This document shows positions 1 to 7,345 of a stretch of 64,000 nucleotides of DNA, piece after piece; the stretch's first letter is position 1, and each line of letters begins with the position of its first letter. The position numbers and the translations under genes were made by a program. The stretch is from an uncultured Collinsella sp. (GTDB lineage: Bacteria > Actinomycetota > Coriobacteriia > Coriobacteriales > Coriobacteriaceae), in NCBI GenBank assembly GCA_902493855.1, contig CABUQV010000005.1, forward strand, positions 1-64,000. The letters are read 5' to 3'. The notes beneath the pieces were generated by a model that saw only the letters and a list, made by a program, of their open reading frames with translations, searched no databases and was not told where the DNA came from.

Positions 1-68
1 AGCGGATCAAGAAGTCCCTCGGGTGGCTGAGCCCGATGGAGTACCGCAGGAAGCTTGGATACGCCTAG
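1..68 (+). CDS. IS3-family transposase, C-terminal end only (partial)
   Basis: The frame starting at base 3 is open from the window edge and reads ...RIKKSLGWLSPMEYRRKLGYA then TAG. The LSPMEYR ending is typical of the last residues of IS3/IS150-type OrfB transposases (DDE integrase core, rve_3 end). Only about 21 residues are visible, so catalytic residues cannot be checked. It sits directly left of a probable element end and of half of an intergenic inverted repeat, which fits an insertion into that repeat. Confidence 0.7.
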   Translation, partial: RIKKSLGWLSPMEYRRKLGYA

Positions 69-99
69 GCGCGGTCCAAGAAATCGTCCGCACCCCCCA
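1..99 (+). mobile_element. right end of an IS3-like insertion sequence
   Basis: After the transposase stop at 66-68 there are about 30 bases ending in a C-run and CA at 98-99. On the other strand this reads TGGGGGGTGCGGACGATTTC, a plausible IS3-type terminal inverted repeat (5'-TG...CA-3'). The left end and target duplication lie outside the window, so the boundary is an inference. Confidence 0.45.
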
Positions 100-124
100 T
101 GGGCCATAAAAGCCGAAAAACAGT

Positions 125-144
125 CCGTATTTCACCGCAACTTA
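125..144. repeat. half copy of the TTGCGGTGAAATA inverted-repeat family
   Basis: The right arm (CCGTATTTCACCGCAACTTA) matches the right arms of full copies at 17163, 25834, 38134 and 39074. The loop-side bases just left of it (AGCCGAAAAACAGT) also resemble the loop of the 17163 copy (AGCCTAAAAACAT). No left arm is present; the IS end lies where the loop should continue. The simplest reading is that the IS inserted into the loop of a formerly complete element. Confidence 0.7.
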
Positions 145-177
145 GAAGGGGATATGGGGTCCCGGCATGTATATGAA

Positions 178-211
178 AACGGCTCTGGCACCAAAAGGAG
201 CCAGAGCCGTT
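178..211 (-). terminator. terminator of the tRNA transcript
   Basis: A perfect 12-bp stem AACGGCTCTGGC/GCCAGAGCCGTT with a 10-base loop. On the minus strand it is followed by TTCAT and lies 11 bases downstream of the tRNA-Gly 3' end. Confidence 0.75.
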
Positions 212-222
212 CGTCTATCTAA

Positions 223-296
223 TGGAGCGGGCGACGGGAATCGAACCCGCGTCATCAGCTTGGAAGGCTGGGGTTCTACCATTGAACTACGCCCGC
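223..296 (-). tRNA. tRNA-Gly (anticodon TCC)
   Basis: The minus strand folds as a cloverleaf. The acceptor is GCGGGCG/CGCCCGC, the anticodon loop is CTTCCAA (TCC), the T arm is CGGGTTCGATTCCCG, and CCA is encoded at 223-225. It is co-transcribed with the tRNA-Pro just upstream. Confidence 0.95.
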
Positions 297-302
297 AAGA
301 TA

Positions 303-379
303 TGGTCGGGACGACAGGATTTGAACCTGCGACATCCTGCTCCCAAAGCAGGCGCGCTACCAAACTGCGCCACGTCCCG
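303..379 (-). tRNA. tRNA-Pro (anticodon TGG)
   Basis: A 77-base cloverleaf on the minus strand with acceptor CGGGACG, anticodon loop TTTGGGA (TGG) and T arm CAGGTTCAAATCCTG. CCA is encoded at 303-305. It is the first gene of the two-tRNA unit. Confidence 0.95.
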
Positions 380-430
380 AAGGTGTTGAGCAGCTAAGGT
401 CTAAACCTTGCGTGTCCCAAAGCGAAGGAA

Positions 431-459
431 ATTATAGGGGAGACTCCCCGCCTGTGCAA
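431..459 (-). promoter_or_regulatory. promoter of the tRNA-Pro/tRNA-Gly unit
   Basis: The minus strand has TTGCAC (454-459), a 17-base spacer and a perfect TATAAT (431-436), about 50 bases before tRNA-Pro. This is one of the best housekeeping-sigma promoters in the window. Confidence 0.8.
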
Positions 460-470
460 GCGCAGAAACC

Positions 471-1829
471 CTAGCTCCTCGAATGTGCGACAAACTTGCT
501 GTGGAGCAGACCGATCACAAACGCCACCACGGCAACCGGCGCCCACGCGGCTCCAATGTCCGCCAGCGGCAGCGCATCGAACGGCAGCCACGCACCCGCA
601 AAGAACGCGTCTCGAACCGAGGTAATCACGCTCTGCACCGCGACAACGCCGCCGACCCAAACCCACACCTGCGGATGCGCGTCGCAAAAACCGTGCACCA
701 GGCCCATAAGCACCAGCACGATGGCAACGGGATACAAGGCGTTGAGCATGGGCACCGAGAACATAAGGATCACGTCGAGGCCCACGTTGGAGAGTACGCA
801 CGAAAACGCCGCGAACACAAAGGCGAGAATCGCGAAGGGGCGGCGCATGGCCTCCTCGGAGGCCTCCGCTCCCCCCTCGATCACATACGTCTCGCAGAAG
901 TAACGCGAACAGCAGCTGATGAGGCCGATGCACACGTTCATGCAGGCGAGGAAGAAAATCGCAAATACCACAACCGTGCCGGCAAGGCCAAAGTGCATGG
1001 AGGCCGAACGAGCAAGAATTGCAGCGCCGTTGGTGGCGTCGGGCATCACGGTGCCGAGCTGCATACCGGCAAGCGCTAGGCCGCAGTAGATGATGGCCAT
1101 GAGCACGCCGGCGATCACACCGGAACGCGAAATCTCGAAGGCCACGCGTTTGTCATTGGTAACACCCAACTCGTGGATGGTCTCGGCGATGATGATGCCG
1201 AAGGCGAGCGACGCAAGCAGGTCCATGGTCTGGTAGCCGGTCAAGAAGCCCTGCACGGCAGCACCGGCATCATAGGGAGCTTGCGGGGCGGCAGCCGGTC
1301 CCAGCGGCGAGATCACGGCGGCACCCACGACCAGCACGATGAGCGCAATGAGCGCGGGACCCGTAATGCGCCCGAGTACGCGCGTGATAACGCCCGGACG
1401 CAGCGTGAGCGCAAACGCGACGACAAAGAAGCCAACGGCAAACACCAGGCGAGCCGTGCCAAGCGAGACGCCCTCGGGCAGTAGCGGCACCAGCATCTCA
1501 AACGCCGTGGAACTCGTACGCGGAATGGCAAGGCACGGACCGATTGCCAGATATACTGCCGCAACAAAGAACTCGCCAAACTTGGGGTGCACGCGGCCGG
1601 CAAGCTCGCGCGCCGTTCCGGCAAGCGCCACGGCAATAAAGCCCATGACGGGCAGGCCGATGGCGGCGATGAGAAAGCCGAGCATGGCGACCGGCGTGGC
1701 AGAACCAGCCTGCAGCGCCAGCAGCGGCGGAATAATGAGGTTGCCGGCGCCAAAGAGCATCGAGAACAGCGCAATGCCGACGGTAACGACATGGTCGGAG
1801 CGCAAACCGCGCGGAGCGGATGAGGCCAT
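471..1829 (-). CDS. brnQ: branched-chain amino acid transport system carrier, BrnQ family
   Basis: This is a polytopic inner-membrane protein of about 452 residues, the usual size for BrnQ/LIVCS sodium-coupled leucine/isoleucine/valine carriers. The N-terminal stretch ALFSMLFGAGNLIIPP is the hallmark of the family, and about 12 hydrophobic segments follow. ATG at 1829 is chosen over the in-frame GTG at 1835 because GAAAGG lies at normal spacing before the ATG. It lies just downstream of a terminator closing the selenium/sulfur operon, so it is probably expressed separately or by read-through. The 3' end is followed closely by the tRNA promoter. Substrate specificity is a family-level inference. 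Confidence 0.92.
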   Translation of the reverse strand: MASSAPRGLRSDHVVTVGIALFSMLFGAGNLIIPPLLALQAGSATPVAMLGFLIAAIGLPVMGFIAVALAGTARELAGRVHPKFGEFFVAAVYLAIGPCLAIPRTSSTAFEMLVPLLPEGVSLGTARLVFAVGFFVVAFALTLRPGVITRVLGRITGPALIALIVLVVGAAVISPLGPAAAPQAPYDAGAAVQGFLTGYQTMDLLASLAFGIIIAETIHELGVTNDKRVAFEISRSGVIAGVLMAIIYCGLALAGMQLGTVMPDATNGAAILARSASMHFGLAGTVVVFAIFFLACMNVCIGLISCCSRYFCETYVIEGGAEASEEAMRRPFAILAFVFAAFSCVLSNVGLDVILMFSVPMLNALYPVAIVLVLMGLVHGFCDAHPQVWVWVGGVVAVQSVITSVRDAFFAGAWLPFDALPLADIGAAWAPVAVVAFVIGLLHSKFVAHSRS

Positions 1830-1857
1830 ATGCACACCTTTCGGGTCGAAACAAAAA

Positions 1858-1882
1858 CGGGACGGGCAAAAGGCCCGTCCCG
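1858..1882 (-). terminator. terminator of the csd-yedF-selD operon
   Basis: Stem CGGGACGGGC/GCCCGTCCCG with an AAAA-containing loop, followed on the minus strand by TTTTTGTTTCG. It lies just past the stop of the cysteine desulfurase-like gene. Confidence 0.8.
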
Positions 1883-1896
1883 CAAGTATATACGCT

Positions 1897-3036
1897 CTAG
1901 CAGGCTAAATCGCGCAAAGCGTCAATTGCGGTGTCGACTTCCTCGTCCGTGTTGAAATACCCAAACGAGAAGCGGACGACGCCCTGGCGCTCGGTCCCCA
2001 GCGCACGGTGCATGAGCGGAGCGCAATGGGCGCCGGGGCGCGTCGCAATCCCCCACCCTTGCATGAGCGCGTCCGAGATCTCGGCAGAGTCGATATCGCC
2101 CACGTTGAGCGACACGATCGCCGAGCGCACGGGCTGGTCAAACGCACCGTAGAGCTTAATCCCCGGAATCTCGCGCACGCCAGCGAGAAAGCGATCAGCC
2201 AGCGCTCGCTCATGCGCCGAGATCGCCTCGACTCCGCCTTGCGCCTCGATAAAGTCGAGACCGGCAGAAAGTCCCGCGATGCCGTGACCGTTGAGCGTGC
2301 CCGCCTCAAGGCGCGTGGGCCACTCAAGCGGCTGCAGAGCATCGAAGCTGTGCACGCCCGTGCCGCCCATGGCCCACGGAGCCACGTCAACGCCCTCCGC
2401 CACGGCCAGGCCGCCGGTCCCCTGCGGACCCATGAGCCCCTTGTGGCCGGTAAAGCACACGACGTCGAGGCCCATAGCCTGCATATCGACATGCATCGCG
2501 CCGGCAGACTGCGAGGCGTCGACGATCGCCAGCGCGCCGGCCGCGTGCGCGATGGCAGCCACACGCGAAACGTCGACCGCGTTGCCGGTCACATTGGAGG
2601 CGTGCGTCACCACCACAGCACGCGTGCCCGGCATGACCAACCGCTCGAGCTCGTCGTAGTCGAGCGCGCCGTTCGCGTCACAGCCCGCATGCTCAACCGC
2701 CACATCCTGCTCCGTCGCCAGGCGATTGAGCGGACGCAGCACCGAGTTGTGCTCGAGCACCGTCGTGACCACGCGGTCACCGGGACGCACCACGCCATTG
2801 ATGACGGTGTTGAGCGCCGCCGTGGAGTTGGGCGTAAAGCACACATGATCCGCCCTCGGGCAACCCAAAAGGCGCGCGAGTTTGGCACGGCAGCCGTGAA
2901 TCGCACGAGCGGCATCGAGCGCACCCGACGTGGCACCGCGTCCGGCATTGCCGAGCGAGCACATCGCCTGCGTCACGGCATCGATGACCGTCTGCGGCTT
3001 GTGCATGGTCGTCGCCGCGTTATCCAGGTAGATCAT
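1897..3036 (-). CDS. cysteine desulfurase-like aminotransferase class V protein
   Basis: PLP-dependent enzyme of about 379 residues that would take sulfur (or selenium) from cysteine (or selenocysteine) as a protein-bound persulfide. It starts MIYLDNAATT, has the Schiff-base lysine in FTGHKGLMGP (K199), and a catalytic cysteine in RPGAHCAP near the C-terminus, as in SufS-type enzymes. ATG at 3036 follows GGAGGT and overlaps the stop of the DUF3343 gene (ATGA). Its place in an operon with yedF and selD suggests a role in selenium or sulfur delivery for selenophosphate synthesis. That role is inferred from the neighbours; the activity itself is well supported by motifs. Confidence 0.88.
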   Translation of the reverse strand: MIYLDNAATTMHKPQTVIDAVTQAMCSLGNAGRGATSGALDAARAIHGCRAKLARLLGCPRADHVCFTPNSTAALNTVINGVVRPGDRVVTTVLEHNSVLRPLNRLATEQDVAVEHAGCDANGALDYDELERLVMPGTRAVVVTHASNVTGNAVDVSRVAAIAHAAGALAIVDASQSAGAMHVDMQAMGLDVVCFTGHKGLMGPQGTGGLAVAEGVDVAPWAMGGTGVHSFDALQPLEWPTRLEAGTLNGHGIAGLSAGLDFIEAQGGVEAISAHERALADRFLAGVREIPGIKLYGAFDQPVRSAIVSLNVGDIDSAEISDALMQGWGIATRPGAHCAPLMHRALGTERQGVVRFSFGYFNTDEEVDTAIDALRDLAC

Positions 3037-3284
3037 CGCACGACCTCCCACATATCAATCACGGTATAGCCCTCGGTGGGAACGCCCGCCGCGGCAAGCT
3101 CGCCGCGCAGCAGCTCCTCATCGGCAGGCAACGCCTTCCACGCCAGACCGCAGCCGGCAGCGACCTCCCCGGGCACGGGAATCGTTCGCCCGGGAAGGCC
3201 GCGCTCGATGCACAGGGACTCGCAGCCCATGGCGGCCGCCGTGGTGGGAAACGTGATGACAAGCGCCGGGCGCTTCTCCCTCAT
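3033..3284 (-). CDS. DUF3343 family protein (putative Se/S carrier-like)
   Basis: Small protein of about 83 residues starting MREKRPALVITFPTT. It matches in size and style the DUF3343 proteins often found beside yedF and selD and annotated as putative Se/S carriers. It has two cysteines in the central part (MGCESLCIERG) and one in AAGCGLAWK. ATG at 3284 has GGAG five bases upstream; an in-frame TTG 15 bases earlier is less likely. It overlaps the desulfurase start by four bases, so the two are translationally coupled. The exact function of the family is not established. Confidence 0.7.
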   Translation of the reverse strand: MREKRPALVITFPTTAAAMGCESLCIERGLPGRTIPVPGEVAAGCGLAWKALPADEELLRGELAAAGVPTEGYTVIDMWEVVR

Positions 3285-3303
3285 GGCAACTCCAACCAAT
3301 ACG

Positions 3304-3930
3304 CTACGGGCGCACGACGCGCACGGCCTGCTCCATCTTCTCCACGATCACGTACATGTTGGTGACCTCGCCCACCGCAAGCTGGTCTTTAATGCCATAG
3401 TGGTCGAGGCAGGTACCGCAGGTGAGAATCTCGACACCCTGCTCCGCCAGGCCCTTCAGATCATCGAGCACCGGCGAGCCCTCGACGGTGAGCTTGGCGC
3501 CGCCGTTGTAGAACAGCATGGTCGCGGGCAGCTCCTCCTGCTGCGTCACGGCAAAGATAAAGGCCTTCATGAGCTTGTGGCCCAGCTCGTCGTCGCCGCG
3601 GCCCATGCAGTCGGTGTAGACGGAAATGACGAGTTTACCCTTGCCGGCGCTGGCGTCGCAGAAAGCGGCACCATCCTGCTCGGGATCGGCCACGGCAACG
3701 GCGCCAGAGGTCGCCACGGTCGCGTGCCACTCGGCGTCAGAAACCTTCTCGACCGAGGCCGTACAGCCCTTCTCCTGCGCCATCTTGGAGATGTTCTTGA
3801 CGGCGGTCTCGTTGTCGACCGAGGTCACGACGGCACCCTCGCCTTCAAGCTGCTTCAGGGCTTTGAGTGTCTTGACGACGGGCAGCGGGCAGGCATCGCC
3901 CATGGCATTGACTTCAATCTTGGTAGACAT
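3304..3930 (-). CDS. yedF: selenium metabolism protein YedF (TusA-like plus DsrE-like)
   Basis: A 208-residue two-domain protein. The N-terminal TusA-like sulfurtransferase domain has the GDACPLPVVKT motif (active cysteine about residue 13). The C-terminal DsrE/DsrF-like domain carries LTCGTCLDHYG. Proteins of this layout are called sulfurtransferase-like selenium metabolism protein YedF and occur almost only beside selD. ATG at 3930 is preceded by AAAGGA; the open frame upstream lacks a ribosome site. It probably relays selenium or sulfur between the desulfurase and SelD. The domain assignment is firm, the relay role is inferred. Confidence 0.9.
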   Translation of the reverse strand: MSTKIEVNAMGDACPLPVVKTLKALKQLEGEGAVVTSVDNETAVKNISKMAQEKGCTASVEKVSDAEWHATVATSGAVAVADPEQDGAAFCDASAGKGKLVISVYTDCMGRGDDELGHKLMKAFIFAVTQQEELPATMLFYNGGAKLTVEGSPVLDDLKGLAEQGVEILTCGTCLDHYGIKDQLAVGEVTNMYVIVEKMEQAVRVVRP

Positions 3931-3987
3931 AGTTTTTCCTTTCGAATAAATCGTTTTAGAACGGTACATAGCTCAATAAACGTGTCG

Positions 3988-5037
3988 TTAACGGACAACG
4001 CGGACGGCAGGACCGCCCGGCTCCGCCTCGCACACGCGCCCGACAACGGCCGCGATGCGCCCCTCGGCATCCAGGCGACGCGCAAGCTCGTCCACATCCC
4101 TCGCGGGCGCCGCAATAAGCAAACCACCCGAAGTCTGCGGATCGTACAGCGCATCCAGTATGCCCGGCTCCAGGTCCTCGTCGGCAGCCACGCGCGGGCC
4201 AAAGAAGTCCTGGTTGCGGTAGGAGCCCGCGGGGATAATGCCCAGACGCGCCATGTCGAGCACCTGGTCAAAGAGCGGCACCGCCCCCGACGCAAGCTCA
4301 ACCTGCACGCCCGAGCCCTCGGCCATCTCGCACGCGTGCCCGATCAGACCAAAGCCCGTAATGTCAGTACAGCCGTGAAGCTCGAGTCCCTCGGTCAGAC
4401 GAATCGGGGCCTCGTTGAGGGTACGCATCGAGTCAAACACGGCTGCGGCCTCGTCCTGCTCGATGAGCTCGCCCTTAATGGCCGTGGTGATGATGCCTGA
4501 GCCGATCGCCTTGGTCAGCAGCAGGACATCGCCCACGCGCGCGCCGCTGTTGGCGAGCATGTGGTCGAGCGCGACAAAGCCGCTCACGGACAGGCCGTAC
4601 TTGGGCTCGTCATCGTTGATGGTGTGGCCGCCCGCGATGGAGCAACCCGCCTCGACGCACTTGTCGGCGCCGCCCGCCAGAATCTGACCGGCAACCTCAA
4701 CGCCCAGACAGCTCGGGATGCACAGCAAGTTCATGGCATGGCTCGGCCGCCCGCCCATGGCGTAGATGTCCGACAGCGAGTTGGCCGCGGCGATCTGGCC
4801 AAACAGATACGGGTCGTCGACCATCGGCGGGAAGAAGTCGATGGACTGAACGAGGCCTAAGTTATCGCCAACACGGAAGACACTCGCATCGTCGGAGGTA
4901 TCGAACCCCACGAGCAGATTGTCGTTGGGCACATTTGGCAAGTCGCCCAGGACCTGGGCGAGGGCTCCAGGAGCCAACTTAGCGGCTCAACCGCTCGCGG
5001 CAGTCATAGACGTGAGCTTAATCTGATCGTCAGCCAT
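3988..5037 (-). CDS. selD: selenide, water dikinase, itself a selenoprotein (in-frame TGA, Sec17)
   Basis: SelD makes selenophosphate from selenide and ATP, the selenium donor for selenocysteine and tRNA selenouridine. Reading through an in-frame TGA at 4989-4987 gives a 349-residue protein starting MADDQIKLTSMTAASG-U-AAKLAPG. The active-site motif of the family is SG(C/U)xxKL, so the TGA falls exactly on the catalytic Cys/Sec position. GGGGAGG lies before ATG 5037. If the TGA were a real stop, the rest would begin inside the catalytic motif without a ribosome site. Further motifs include VGFDTSDDASVF and AGGHTINDDEPKYG. Genes for selA, selB and selC are not in the window but would be required. 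Confidence 0.93.
4943..4986 (-). promoter_or_regulatory. candidate bacterial SECIS region of selD
   Basis: Directly after the TGA the minus strand can form GGCTC-CTG-GAGCC (4963-4975) and a stronger TCGCCCAG-GTC-CTGGGCGA hairpin (4943-4961). Bacterial SECIS hairpins sit within about 40 bases after the UGA inside the coding region. Which hairpin SelB would bind cannot be told from sequence alone. Confidence 0.5.
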
Positions 5038-5107
5038 CGATACCTCCCCTCATCGGTCAATCATTTTCTCCCAGTATACGCATGAATGCGAGCCTACGGC
5101 GGATGCA

Positions 5108-5872
5108 TTAATTGAGCGCCTGCGCGCGAATCGCCGCGCCGATGGCACCGGCAAAGCGAGCCTGGGGCGAGGTGGTGACCGGCGACCCCAGCAGCGCCGC
5201 CAGCCGCTCCACCACGAAGGCGTTCTCGCACAGACCACCGGTCAGGTAGTACGGGGCGCCCGCGGCCTGCCCGGCCATGGTCGCCACGCGCGAGACCACG
5301 CTGTCGATCACGCCACGCGCAATGTTCTCGCGCGGCTCACCGCGACCGATCAGGCTGATGACCTCGCTTTCGGCAAACACGGTGCACATGCTGCTGATCT
5401 TGGTAGGCCCGCCGGAACGCGCCAGGTCGGCCATCTGCTGCTGGGAAATGCCCAGGCGGTCGGCCATGATCTCCAGAAAGCGCCCCGTGCCGGCGGCGCA
5501 CTTGTCGTTCATAGCGAACTTGGTCACGCGCCCGCCCTTGAGCTGAATCACCTTGGTGTCCTGTCCGCCCACGTCGATCACGGTACCGTGATCGCCAAAC
5601 AGACGCACGGCACCGGTGCCGTGGCAGGTGATCTCGGTCACGACCTTGTGCGCATAGGGCACGGCAACACGACCGTAGCCGGTCGCGATCACGCGCACGT
5701 CGTCGGTAGCCACGTCATAGCCAGCCGCGGCAAGCTCGCCGCGCAGACGCTCGGCCGCATCGACCGAGGAAAACCCGGTTGGCTGCACGCACGTCCACGC
5801 CACCGAACCCTCCCCATCGACCACAGCAGCCTTAGCCGCCGTAGACCCGATATCGATCCCGATCCCTATCAT
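5108..5872 (-). CDS. 2-hydroxyacyl-CoA dehydratase-type activase (BadF/HgdC ATPase family)
   Basis: A 254-residue ASKHA-fold ATPase. Such activases form a homodimer holding one [4Fe-4S] cluster and use ATP to inject a low-potential electron into a dehydratase or double-cubane partner. GIDIGSTAAKAA is the phosphate-binding motif, and cluster ligands C125 (NDKCAAGTG) and C163 (SSMCTVF) are at the expected places. VDVGGQDTK-like and TGGLCENAF motifs are also present. It is the last gene of a minus-strand group with two dehydratase-like proteins, its probable electron acceptors. GGGAGAG precedes ATG 5872. The true substrate of the complex is unknown. Confidence 0.88.
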   Translation of the reverse strand: MIGIGIDIGSTAAKAAVVDGEGSVAWTCVQPTGFSSVDAAERLRGELAAAGYDVATDDVRVIATGYGRVAVPYAHKVVTEITCHGTGAVRLFGDHGTVIDVGGQDTKVIQLKGGRVTKFAMNDKCAAGTGRFLEIMADRLGISQQQMADLARSGGPTKISSMCTVFAESEVISLIGRGEPRENIARGVIDSVVSRVATMAGQAAGAPYYLTGGLCENAFVVERLAALLGSPVTTSPQARFAGAIGAAIRAQALN

Positions 5873-5924
5873 GGCTCTCTCCCAATCTAAACATCAAAGA
5901 CAGCGGCGCGTTCAGGCGCCTTAG

Positions 5925-6033
5925 CTCTAGGTTTCTCAGGTGCCGGAGATTGCCCCGAAAGAGGAGCGCAGCGTACTTTGGGTACGCAAGCGACGGTTTG
6001 AGGGGCAAGATCCGGCACCTGAGGAAGCTAGAG
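5925..6033. repeat. structured intergenic element, copy A
   Basis: It lies between the activase and the dehydratase-like gene, overlapping the latter's stop. The outer stem is about 23 bp (CTCTAG..CTCAGGTGCCGGA with its complement), the inner stem is TGCCCC/GGGGCA, and a small hairpin GCGTAC-TTTGG-GTACGC is flanked by GAAAGAGGAG and AAGCGACGGTTTGA. The same layout recurs at 7229, 22667 and 22769 with different but compensating stem sequences. Confidence 0.8.
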
Positions 6034-7191
6034 GGTTTCGATGAAGGCGGCGATGCGAGTCTCGATCTGGCCCATGTCGCCATTGCTGTAGTCGGTCTCG
6101 ATCTTCATGTACGGAATACCCGCACCCTCGACGGCCTCCTGCATGCGCGCACTCTCCACATTAAAGGTGTGGCAGGCCTGGAGCACGTTTTCGACCACGC
6201 CATCGACGTGATACTTCTCGCACATGGCCAGTGTATTTTCCATGCGACCGTCGTTGGGCGTCATGACCGAGCAGTTGATGTCCAGGTAGCGGTCGGCGAT
6301 GGCGCGCAGGATGTCGGGAGCCTCCGGATCGATCATCATGGCCGCCGCGCGCTCGCCCGAACAGTCGTCCATGCACACGACCACACCGCCGTTGGACTCG
6401 ATGGTGCGACCGATCTTGTTGATCACACCGCCCACCGGGCAACCGGTGATCAGAATGCGCTTGGCATCCGCCGCAACCGGGCGCTCGCCCGCGTCGTAGG
6501 CCTCGCGCAGCTTGACAACCTTTTGCTCCAGCTGCTGCGTATAGGCCTCGATATCAAAGCTGAACGTACCGGCAAACATGGTGCTCATCAGGTCGACGCC
6601 GCTCATGGCCGCCGGCTGGTTGGCCTGCAGCGCAAACATCTCGAGTTGGGCGGCACGCAGGCGATTACGACGACGGACAGCGGCGCGCAGGTCGTCATCG
6701 GTGATCGTAATACCGTAGAAGTTCTCGAGCTCCTCCTTAAGCAGACGGCACTCCTCGTACCAGCCCTCACGCTCGTAGGCACGATCGCGACCCTGCGGAA
6801 GATGCAGAATGTGCGTGCGCTTGAGCTCGTTGAGTAGCTCGTACATCTTCTTCTTGCCGTCGCAGGTGGTCTCGCCGATGATCATGTCGCTAAAGTACGT
6901 AAACGGGCACTTTTGCGAGTAGGCAAAGCCGTAGGTCGACTTGATGAGCGGGCAGAGGTTTGCCGGCAGCACCTTCTCGGCCTCGGGAATCACCTCATCG
7001 GACGTACCGCACAGAGCGACACTTGCGGCCCCCGCGGCATCGATAATCTCGAGCGGCGTATAGCTGCACAAAAAGCCGACCAGGCGATTGCCCGCCTGCT
7101 TGTAATCCTTGACACGAATAAACGCCGCCTTGCGCTGCTCGTTGAACTCCTCAAACGTGCGCGGCAACGGCTGCTCAATATTTTCCGACAT
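6028..7191 (-). CDS. 2-hydroxyacyl-CoA dehydratase family iron-sulfur protein (subunit 1)
   Basis: A 387-residue protein of the HgdA/HgdB/FldB superfamily, which also contains double-cubane cluster proteins. Possible cluster ligands are C42 (GFLCSYTP), C80 (NLCPLIK), C95 (KCPFTYF) and C110 (ETTCDGKKK). The last is in the typical GE(T/N)TCDGKKK block. ATG 7191 follows AAGGAG at good spacing. A longer open frame upstream runs through the structured element and the paralogous gene and is not real. It is a paralogue of the gene at 7346-8629 and lies with it and an activase. The two may form a heterodimer. Substrate unknown; neighbours do not reveal an amino-acid fermentation pathway. Confidence 0.85.
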   Translation of the reverse strand: MSENIEQPLPRTFEEFNEQRKAAFIRVKDYKQAGNRLVGFLCSYTPLEIIDAAGAASVALCGTSDEVIPEAEKVLPANLCPLIKSTYGFAYSQKCPFTYFSDMIIGETTCDGKKKMYELLNELKRTHILHLPQGRDRAYEREGWYEECRLLKEELENFYGITITDDDLRAAVRRRNRLRAAQLEMFALQANQPAAMSGVDLMSTMFAGTFSFDIEAYTQQLEQKVVKLREAYDAGERPVAADAKRILITGCPVGGVINKIGRTIESNGGVVVCMDDCSGERAAAMMIDPEAPDILRAIADRYLDINCSVMTPNDGRMENTLAMCEKYHVDGVVENVLQACHTFNVESARMQEAVEGAGIPYMKIETDYSNGDMGQIETRIAAFIETL

Positions 7192-7228
7192 ATAACTCCT
7201 TAACAAACCTTTTGACCAACCGAGGAAA

Positions 7229-7330
7229 CGGCTTTCCCAGGAGCTCGAGGTTGCCGTGAAAGAGGAACGCCGCGTATTTTGGTACGTAAGCGACGGTTTG
7301 AACGGCAAGATCGGGTGCCTGGGGAAGCCG
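7229..7330. repeat. structured intergenic element, copy B
   Basis: It lies between the two dehydratase-like genes. The outer stem is CGGCTT.CCCAGG with its complement (a few mismatches) and the inner stem TGCCGT/ACGGCA differs from copy A by paired changes. The central hairpin is GCGTA-TTTTGG-TACGT, flanked by GAAAGAGGA and AAGCGACGGTTTGA as in copy A. Confidence 0.8.
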
Positions 7331-7345
7331 CCGGAACGGATACCC

